A stretch of DNA of 64,000 nucleotides from Symbiodinium microadriaticum (lineage: Eukaryota; Sar; Dinophyceae; Suessiales; Symbiodiniaceae). The translations under genes and the position numbers were made by a program. Position 1 is the first letter of the stretch; each line of letters starts with the position of its first letter. Below the pieces are notes generated by a model. That model did no database searches. It had not been told where the DNA came from and saw only the letters and a list, made by a program, of their open reading frames with translations. Shown here in pieces: positions 1 through 8,183 of the stretch. Location: positions 237,768-301,767 of the forward strand of contig LSRX01000179.1 of assembly GCA_001939145.1 (NCBI GenBank), in the 5' to 3' direction.

Positions 1-300
1 TCTTATACCCCGTCTCTAGAATCCTGTAAGATCCTCAATCCACCCCGATATAGCGCTCCACAAAGTCCCCACATGCTCGCCCCATCTGCCAGCTCACAGA
101 TTCCACTGCAAACAAACCAGGCAAACCCTATGGCCGACCCCAGGCTCTAGACCCTAAATCTCGGACGCTGTGAGCCATGCCTGTTTTGCGAGTGTGTGAG
201 TCGAAACAAGAAGCCCAGGAAACCTTGTAGCCCTAAACACCGAAGCGTGGTAGGCTAACGAACCCTACGCAGCCCCATACAATCCTGTAGAACCCTGCAG

Positions 301-362
301 CCCGAAACCCTCATTAATGCCTAAACCCTAAGCCCTAAACCCTAATCCCTAAAACCTAAACC
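301..362 (+). repeat. Interstitial telomere-like CCCTAAA cluster
   Basis: Several CCCTAAA and degenerate CCCTAAT/CCTAAAA units occur in a row. CCCTAAA is the plant-type telomere heptamer also used by dinoflagellates. It recurs more than a dozen times through the window, so this is a dispersed interstitial repeat and not a chromosome end. Confidence 0.75.
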
Positions 363-721
363 TCAAAGATACCTAGAGGTTTCTTGCACGAGTCGCTGTG
401 TTGGCGGATCTTGGAGGCACGTGCATCGGCTGCATATGCAGAGTCTTGGGTGGTTTAGGGTTTATGAGGTGAGCTAGGGTTTGGGATGTCTAGAGGGTTT
501 TGTCTTTCTGGAATTTAAGCGGGAAATGTAGGGTCTGATACAGCTCAATTTGAGCTTATCAGGCTCTAATACTGTTAGTTCTCGCTTCTCTACGCTTTAA
601 GAGTTCAGGGTTTTCTAAGACTTGCCCGGACCCCTAGTAACCTGACTTCTTCAGGACTTATTTATGTAAGGAACTAATAATAAGGAACCCTACGAAGGTA
701 GGTTCTTTAGGGTCCAGGTAC

Positions 722-830
722 TTGGAGGTTCATGGGTAGTTACAAGTCCGGTTGTAAGTAGGGCAACTATAATTATAACCCATAATTAGGGAACTTATAA
801 CCCCACTTATAACTACCCATGAACCTCCAA
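722..830. repeat. Palindromic MITE-like element
   Basis: A perfect 21-bp inverted repeat (722-742 against 810-830; arm begins TTGGAGGTTCATGGG) encloses about 67 nt, which contain a second AT-rich imperfect palindrome. Size and shape fit a non-autonomous foldback or MITE element. No transposase is attached. Several unrelated palindromes of similar size occur later in the window. Confidence 0.7.
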
Positions 831-2530
831 ATAATGGCAACTCTTGATTAATAACCCCTCCCCCCCGTGAATAATGGCATCCTGCGCGGGCCTCCGGGAA
901 ANCCCCCCCCGATTAATGGCAACCTTCTGCCCCAAGCATCTCCAAAAGCCAACTTGCCTGCAGACTTTTGAAGGGGTCCAGGGTTCAGGGTGTTGAGTTT
1001 TATGGTTTAGGGTTTGGGGGCAGGGGTCCAGGGTTTGTGGCTCAGGGTTTCGGGGGAGGTTAGGACAGTCCCTGCAAGGCTCACTCCAGTACAGGCTCAA
1101 CATTAAGCAAGCCTAAGCATTAAACAAGGTTGGATTGAAGTAATTCCAGAGGTGGCCAAGCAAGAAGTGTTCAATCAAAGGCTTTTGTAAAACACAAGTT
1201 GGATTGCAGTTCGAAGTTGAAGCTTGTGCATTTGTTCGCTTCGTGTCTGACAGGCGTCGAGAGCGGTTCAGGCTCCTGTGTCCCGCGCATGATTGTTGGA
1301 ATTCGCTGCTAGAGAGATTCGTTGGCACTGATTGTGTGGACTCTTTAAACCAGGCCTTGAACTACATCCTGAACTCTAGACCCCTGAAAGCTCAACCCCA
1401 AAGCCAGAAAGAACACGCACAAACAACATCTCTGACCGCTAAACCCTCAAACCCGGAAACGCAACCGCTCAATGCCAAAAGCCATGCAGAACGCGATGGA
1501 GCCCCCAAGGGAACCCCCCGAAAAGGAAGCCTTGAAAGGAACCCCTAAAGGAGAACCCTTAGGAAACCCGAAAAGGAAGCCTTTGTAGGAATCCTTAAAG
1601 GAGCCGAAGTTCTAAGGAATACGTGTCCGCTTGGCTCGACGGCCGGAGGTGGTCAAGGAGCTCGAGGACATGCTCCCCGACCAGATTATGCATTATTATT
1701 ATTATTATTATCATTTATCATTATTATAACTACTAGAATGATTATGCATCATCATTAACATTATATTGGTTGATGATTGCAAGGTTTAATATAAAGGAGT
1801 TGAGGGATTAGGGTTTAGGGCCACTAGAATTGGGTTTCAATTCCCTAAGCCACCCAAAGCCTCCTACCTATATGAAGGCAATTACACCCCATAATTGCAA
1901 AGAGTTTGTCTTAAGGAGCCCTCAAACAGTTGGTTTGGCGGTTGAGGTAAACCTTAGCCTTAGCCTTTACCCCTGTAAACCTTATTTCCTTGCACAATGC
2001 TAAGATCTGCGCACCTTTAGCAGGCGTGGCCTTGAAGCATGATACTTAGAATCAGTCATTCGTCTGCGAAGCAAGGGACTGGGGCACTGTGGAGAGAAGG
2101 GTCGAGTGATCCAATGTGGTGGGCTCGCGCGTGCAAGGAAAGGATCCGATAGGGAGCTCGTGTTTTGGTACTCACATGGCAGATGTGAGTGCGTCTGCCG
2201 AAGCTGCTTCATCGGAGATAGACCATCCGACGTTGCTTCCGTGAGAATCCTTTATTTGCTACGGCATTCATGCACTGATGGTGAGAACCACGAGGCAAGG
2301 AGCTCGTAGATATGTAGTTCTCTTGATTACTCAGCATGCCAAAGATGCTGGCATTGCACGCCCGTGCTTCACCAACCGGTGTCATTGACAGGTTTGCTTG
2401 AAGCGGACATGGAGCCGCTCGTCCCACCACTCTAAATATGCAGTCCACCCTGTCGACCGATGTTTTCAGAAAAGTTGACAAAACTCCTGAGACTTGGATC
2501 ACTGTCATATGTTCTAGTATCGCCATCGGG

Positions 2531-2580
<50 letters not shown>

Positions 2581-2586
2581 GCGAGC
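2531..2586 (+). repeat. GA / GAGC microsatellite leading into the block array
   Basis: A run of GA dinucleotides passes into about four GAGC units and then directly into the first GA(GGGA)7 block at 2587. The graded change GA to GAGC to GAGG looks like ordinary microsatellite evolution. The first array spacer (2617-2647) is also GA-rich, unlike all later spacers. Confidence 0.9.
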
Positions 2587-5500
2587 GAGGGAGGGAGGGA
2601 GGGAGGGAGGGAGGGAAGGAGGGAGACAGAGAGTGAGAGAGTGAGAGGAGGGAGGGAGGGAGGGAGGGAGGGAGGGAGCTACCATCGGTGTTGATATTGC
2701 ATTGCATTGAGGGAGGGAGGGAGGGAGGGAGGGAGGGACGCTTCCTCTTGCGCGGCTGCATTTTCTACGGAGGGAGGGAGGGAGGGAGGGAGGGAGGGAG
2801 ATTTTAGTGCGTAGCCGGCCGTATCCGTACGAGGGAGGGAGGGAGGGAGGGAGGGAGGGATTCATTCGTACTGCAAGCAATATCATTTTGGGAGGGAGGG
2901 AGGGAGGGAGGGAGGGAGGGACTCAAAACCCTGTACTTGCTCTAGTCCCGAGGAGGGAGGGAGGGAGGGAGGGAGGGAGGGAACCCTAAACCCGCAGTCC
3001 CAAGCCGAGTGGAGACACGATCATCTTCCAAGGTACACCACATACGGAAGAGCTTTGCATGGCCTACATACATGGAGGGAGGGAGGGAGGGAGGGAGGGA
3101 GGGATGTTGGTTGTTTTTTTTAGGATCCTGGCCATGAGGGAGGGAGGGAGGGAGGGAGGGAGGGACCAGGAATGTTGTACTTGTTTGTTTTCGGTGGAGG
3201 GAGGGAGGGAGGGAGGGAGGGAGGGAGGATCCACTTTGCGGGTTTCCTTATGGGTAGGAGGGAGGGAGGGAGGGAGGGAGGGAGGGATCTGATCAGGGTG
3301 CCGTACTAAACTGGGGATGAGGGAGGGAGGGAGGGAGGGAGGGAGGGACTTTTCTACATGGCCCTCTTATTTTAAGATTTCCTTGTACAAGTCCGTAGAA
3401 CCATGGGTCATTTGGGGGTTAAGGCGCTCCCTACACCCGAGAGGGAGGGAGGGAGGGAGGGAGGGAGGGAAGCAATGCAGGGTTTAGGGTTTAGGGTTTA
3501 CGAGGGAGGGAGGGAGGGAGGGAGGGAGGGACCAATGCCCTAATTTACGGTTTGCATGGGGTGAGGGAGGGAGGGAGGGAGGGAGGGAGGGACTACGCCG
3601 GCGCAGTGCAGATGCGACGGCGCTGAAAGGCCCCCTCGACGAAGAGCCGAGCTCCTTGGCCCACAGGGAAGGTTCAAAGATAGGGTTTAGGGTTTAGGGT
3701 TATGGTAGGGATCGTGAAACGGTGTAATCCTCTGCCTGTACAGCCCGTCCTAACCAAAACCTCAGCCAAAACACGATTGGAAAAAAGCGAGTAAAGCCAT
3801 CAACATGAGGGAGGGAGGGAGGGAGGGAGGGAGGGACACTAAACCTGGGTTTGCTCTTCCCGCCGGCGAGGGAGGGAGGGAGGGAGGGAGGGAGGGAGGT
3901 GGGCCCTAAACCCTATAGAGCCTATGGAGAGGGAGGGAGGGAGGGAGGGAGGGAGGGAAACCCTGGAGCCTTAAACCCTAAACCCCAAAGAGGGAGGGAG
4001 GGAGGGAGGGAGGGAGGGAGGGCCAGCTGGATGGTGGACGTACTCGCCTGGAGGGAGGGAGGGAGGGAGGGAGGGAGGGAAGAGGAATTTTTCTAGGCCC
4101 TCTCCCGTAGGGAGGGAGGGAGGGAGGGAGGGAGGGAGGGACGTTAGGGCGGGACCATTTAAACCCGCTATGTTGAGGTGCAAGGAGGGTCCGGGGAGGT
4201 TATAAGGTTTGGGGATGCAGGCTCTGAAAGTTTGAGGGAGGGAGGGAGGGAGGGAGGGAGGGAAAGAGGGATTTAAGGTTTCCTGCGAAGGGGTGAGGGA
4301 GGGAGGGAGGGAGGGAGGGAGGGAGACAGTTTCTAGTCCCTGAGCCCCTCAACCCGAGGGAGGGAGGGAGGGAGGGAGGGAGGGATGAGATTACCGCACA
4401 CCTCTCCCTAATGAAAGAGGGAGGGAGGGAGGGAGGGAGGGAGGGAAAAGGAGGTGGAGACAAAGCAAAGTCAAGGTGAGGGAGGGAGGGAGGGAGGGAG
4501 GGAGGGATAGTCGTAGCGAAGGGCGGAAGTTTCGAAAGGAGGGAGGGAGGGAGGGAGGGAGGGAGGGACTTTAGGCCTAAGGCCCGCTTTGGTAGCGTTG
4601 AGGGAGGGAGGGAGGGAGGGAGGGAGGGACGCCTCGAGATTGTAGTAGAGTCTTGCAGCTGAGGGAGGGAGGGAGGGAGGGAGGGAGGGAACAAGCGCCC
4701 CTCGCCTGAAAGATGGCATGCGAGGGAGGGAGGGAGGGAGGGAGGGAGGGAGCAAAGTGGGTGCATGAGGGTGTGTTATAATGAGGGAGGGAGGGAGGGA
4801 GGGAGGGAGGGATAGCTGCGCTGACCGATGATCATCGCGACTCGAGGGAGGGAGGGAGGGAGGGAGGGAGGGACGTAGACATTTGCCAGGCTCAGGTCCT
4901 AAGTCGTCAGAATCTTAAGCCTATATCCCCAACTGCCTGTCATGAGTCCTACGAGGCCTAACCCGGAGGGAGGGAGGGAGGGAGGGAGGGAGGGAAAACC
5001 TTAAACCCCATAAACCTTCAACCCCGGAGGGAGGGAGGGAGGGAGGGAGGGAGGGAAATTTAATTCCCGAACCCTGAACCCTGCCTCGAGGGAGGGAGGG
5101 AGGGAGGGAGGGAGGGATCCTCTGCTCTGCCTGGAGCAGCCCGATGGACGCGTTTGTACAGAAGGTGTGGGCAGGGTGTAGGGCTTTTTTGGGGGCTGAA
5201 GGTGTTTTAGAGGGAGGGAGGGAGGGAGGGAGGGAGGGATTGAGGGTGTGTGGTCGCTGCGAAGATGTTGGAGGGAGGGAGGGAGGGAGGGAGGGAGGGA
5301 CGGGACCCTAAGCTGCAATATAGCGGCGTTAGAGGGAGGGAGGGAGGGAGGGAGGGAGGGATCCTTATTCTAGATGTGGTATAATCTACCCCGAGGGAGG
5401 GAGGGAGGGAGGGAGGGAGGGACATTACATGCATTCGACGTCGGATGTGGATTGAGGGAGGGAGGGAGGGAGGGAGGGAGGGACATCAACCTGAAGAGCA

Positions 5501-7679
5501 TCGAAGCTCTCGAAGAGGGAGGGAGGGAGGGAGGGAGGGAGGGAAATTCGGGTCCCTTCTAGGGATCCCTTTTAGGAGGGAGGGAGGGAGGGAGGGAGGG
5601 AGGGAAAGGGACCCTACTTTGGAGAACTACCCACTTGAGGGAGGGAGGGAGGGAGGGAGGGAGGGATATTGTTCATCACTAGTTCTTAGTGAGCTTTGAG
5701 GGAGGGAGGGAGGGAGGGAGGGAGGGATCAATTTGTCTATGGACACAGGTTTAGCATGGAGGGAGGGAGGGAGGGAGGGAGGGAGGGATTACGATTAGAT
5801 GTAACCCTAAACCCGAAAATGGTGTTTTTTTTTCGAAGCCGGGCTCGTTTGCGGGATGTTCTTATTATAACAAGAAGAACGAGGGAGGGAGGGAGGGAGG
5901 GAGGGAGGGATCAACCTTTGTGAGCGTTTCGTGGGCTTTTTGGTTGGGGTTTTGGAATTATAGAACTAGACACTGAGAGCCCTAAACCTTACACCCTGAG
6001 AAGAGGGAGGGAGGGAGGGAGGGAGGGAGGGAACCCTGAGAGCCCTAAACCCTAAGCCCTATAGAGGGAGGGAGGGAGGGAGGGAGGGAGGGAAAGCCTA
6101 AGCCCTATAAAGGCCTAAACCCTGGAGGGAGGGAGGGAGGGAGGGAGGGAGGGAAAGGCCCAAGCCCTGAGAGCCCTAAACCCTAGAGGGAGGGAGGGAG
6201 GGAGGGAGGGAGGGACCCAAAGAACCTACCTTTTTAAGGACTTGCAGAGGGAGGGAGGGAGGGAGGGAGGGAGGGAGGTAGGTTCTTTGGGGTCCAGGTA
6301 AACCCTATAAAGGTCTCCAGGAAACAGGGTTCGTTCCCAGGCCTACGAGCCTTTGAGGGTTGAAAGAAGAGGGAGGGAGGGAGGGAGGGAGGGAGGGATA
6401 TTGGGTTTAGAGCTTAGGGTTCACAGGTTGAGGGAGGGAGGGAGGGAGGGAGGGAGGGATGGCTGTAAGACTCTTGTCACCTAATTAATGGAGGGAGGGA
6501 GGGAGGGAGGGAGGGAGGGAACGGCCCTGGACCCTAATGTAGGCGCTGCTTGAGGGAGGGAGGGAGGGAGGGAGGGAGGGAGCTGCTCGGTCTCGGTTCT
6601 TGCTCAGGGACCGAGGGAGGGAGGGAGGGAGGGAGGGAGGGAGGAACGACAGCATGATTTCCCTCTCTGGTAGGAGGGAGGGAGGGAGGGAGGGAGGGAG
6701 GGAAAAAGTTTCAGTCCGTTCTGAACCCTGACGAGAGGGAGGGAGGGAGGGAGGGAGGGAGGGACGCCCTATCAGGTCCAGAATTTCTTGAAGCCGAGGG
6801 AGGGAGGGAGGGAGGGAGGGAGGGATCCGGAGTTCGGGCTCCCCCCAACATGGGTAGAGGGAGGGAGGGAGGGAGGGAGGGAGGGATCAACAAATAGTAC
6901 GGCACCCTTATAAAGAGGAGGGAGGGAGGGAGGGAGGGAGGGAGGGACTTGCCATATTATAGGAGCTTAGCAGACTTGGAGGGAGGGAGGGAGGGAGGGA
7001 GGGAGGGAAGGGTTCAGGGTGTGAGTATTTTCTTTAAGAGAGGGAGGGAGGGAGGGAGGGAGGGAGGGAATACTGTGACTATACAACTGTACAACCCCCG
7101 GAGGGAGGGAGGGAGGGAGGGAGGGAGGGACACGTGTTTGCCATGGTGCGCCTCCTGGAATGAGGGAGGGAGGGAGGGAGGGAGGGAGGGATGGACGTGG
7201 CACCTCGACAGTTTACCTTGAAGCCGTTGCAACGCAGCATCAGCACTGTCGGACGCCCTTGCGAAGTCAGCATCGAGCCAAGCGAGGGAGGGAGGGAGGG
7301 AGGGAGGGAGGGAGCCATTTTTGAACCCTAAACCCCTGACAATTGAGGGAGGGAGGGAGGGAGGGAGGGAGGGACCCCAAAGCCCCGACGCCTCTCGCGT
7401 TTTGTGAGGGAGGGAGGGAGGGAGGGAGGGAGGGATCCGAGGCGGGAGCAGTGCTACTTAGCGTTAGAGGGAGGGAGGGAGGGAGGGAGGGAGGGAGAGG
7501 AGAGGGATGCACTGAGTTCATTCCGCAGAGGGAGGGAGGGAGGGAGGGAGGGAGGGACAATTTGCCTCCTGTAGTCCCTTTGAGAATGGAGGGAGGGAGG
7601 GAGGGAGGGAGGGAGGGATATATATATATATATATATATCCTAGGCCTTGAGGGAGGGAGGGAGGGAGGGAGGGAGGGA
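2587..7679 (+). repeat. 61-nt-lattice array of GA(GGGA)7 blocks with unique spacers
   Basis: Seventy-two perfect copies of a 30-nt block, GA followed by seven GGGA units, all in the same orientation. Block starts fall on 2587 + 61n for n = 0 to 83. Empty slots are at 3014, 3380, 3624, 3685, 3746, 4173, 4905, 5149, 5820, 5942, 6308 and 7223. Adjacent blocks are separated by exactly 31 nt of unrelated sequence: host-like text, telomere-like CCCTAAA, a TA run, and arms of inverted-repeat elements. I saw no substitution or slippage in any block and no length change in any spacer. No conserved base flanks the blocks. Each block has seven GGG tracts separated by single A, a strong G-quadruplex motif. 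The array starts about 500 nt past the 3' end of gene C. There are no cas-like genes. The pattern is certain, but whether it is biological or computational is open. Confidence 0.98.
6216..6296. repeat. Inverted-repeat element interrupted by an array block
   Basis: Arms CCCAAAGAACCTACC (6216-6230) and GGTAGGTTCTTTGGG (6277-6291) flank 46 nt, of which the last 30 are a GA(GGGA)7 block (6247-6276). A related element at 50979-51054 also has 46 nt between its inner arm edges, with no block. The block therefore occupies the place of normal interior sequence. Confidence 0.75.
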
Positions 7680-7797
7680 AAATGTGTATCGCTTTCCACA
7701 ACCTCCTGCATCTCGTATCCAACGTAGGGGTCTTAATAATTNCCTAGGCCTTCTTTCGTAATGTTTATTTTGATATCGAAAAAAATGTGTATCACTT
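7640..7797 (+). repeat. Short duplicate locus, with block (7640-7694) and without (7743-7797)
   Basis: Both copies begin CCTAGGCCTT and resume with AAATGTGTATC, then CTT after one mismatch. In the first copy the 30 nt between are the last array block (7650-7679). In the second copy they are 30 nt of ordinary AT-rich sequence (7753-7782). The interval lengths are identical. An undetermined base at 7742 sits immediately before the second copy, so a contig join or local misassembly is possible there. Confidence 0.9.
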
Positions 7798-8063
7798 AAT
7801 TCGGTTTATGGACGTATGTTGATTTCCAGCCGGATTTATTGAAATGTGGCCGGACATGGCAAGCCCCGGGCAAAGATGAGGGACTTATCGTTTAGATATG
7901 ATTAAGTTTGGGGTTTGGGGTTTGAAACAGGGCAACGGCTTCTGCTTCAGGAGGCCATGATGTAATTATTAATGCCTAGCTATAAAGCTCTATGGTTGAG
8001 GGCTTCGGTTTCGAGGATATACGAATCGATCCAGCTAGGTTGGTATGATGCTCGTCGGGATTT

Positions 8064-8090
8064 TTAGGGTTTAGGGTTTAGGGTTTAGGG
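8064..8090 (-). repeat. Telomere-like TTTAGGG run
   Basis: Four tandem TTTAGGG units on the plus strand, about 100 nt past the stop codon of the minus-strand gene C. It lies in intergenic sequence between gene C and the block array. Confidence 0.85.
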
Positions 8091-8183
8091 TAACCTCCCA
8101 TCCCCAATCCACAAACAGCGCAGTGCACACATTTCTCGCCCGACGGCGACGTGTCCGTGAACGGATCAAAGACAGCCGGAGGC

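Larger units (their letters stand above)
1..2530. other. Gene-poor left flank with telomere-like repeats
   Basis: No convincing coding region is visible. The stretch contains degenerate CCCTAAA/TTTAGGG units (for example 301-360), a strong inverted repeat (722-830), an ATT-type microsatellite near 1690-1760 and one undetermined base at 901. Short open frames here overlap on both strands and look like chance. Confidence 0.6.

Noticed and set aside
813-1548. Two overlapping small genes at the left edge
   Set aside because: Frames on both strands are open over the same DNA, include telomere-like repeat translations and an undetermined base, and carry no motif.
2587-7679. CRISPR array
   Set aside because: Repeat and spacer geometry fits, but the repeat is a pure GGGA microsatellite without palindrome, there is no leader or cas-like gene, the surroundings are eukaryotic, blocks overwrite rather than insert, and empty slots keep register.
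2209-7722. Proteins made of SLPPSLPPSL or GREGGREGGRE repeats
   Set aside because: They are translations of the GGGA blocks. The 61-nt period shifts the frame at every unit, so no frame is maintained, and frames are open on both strands.
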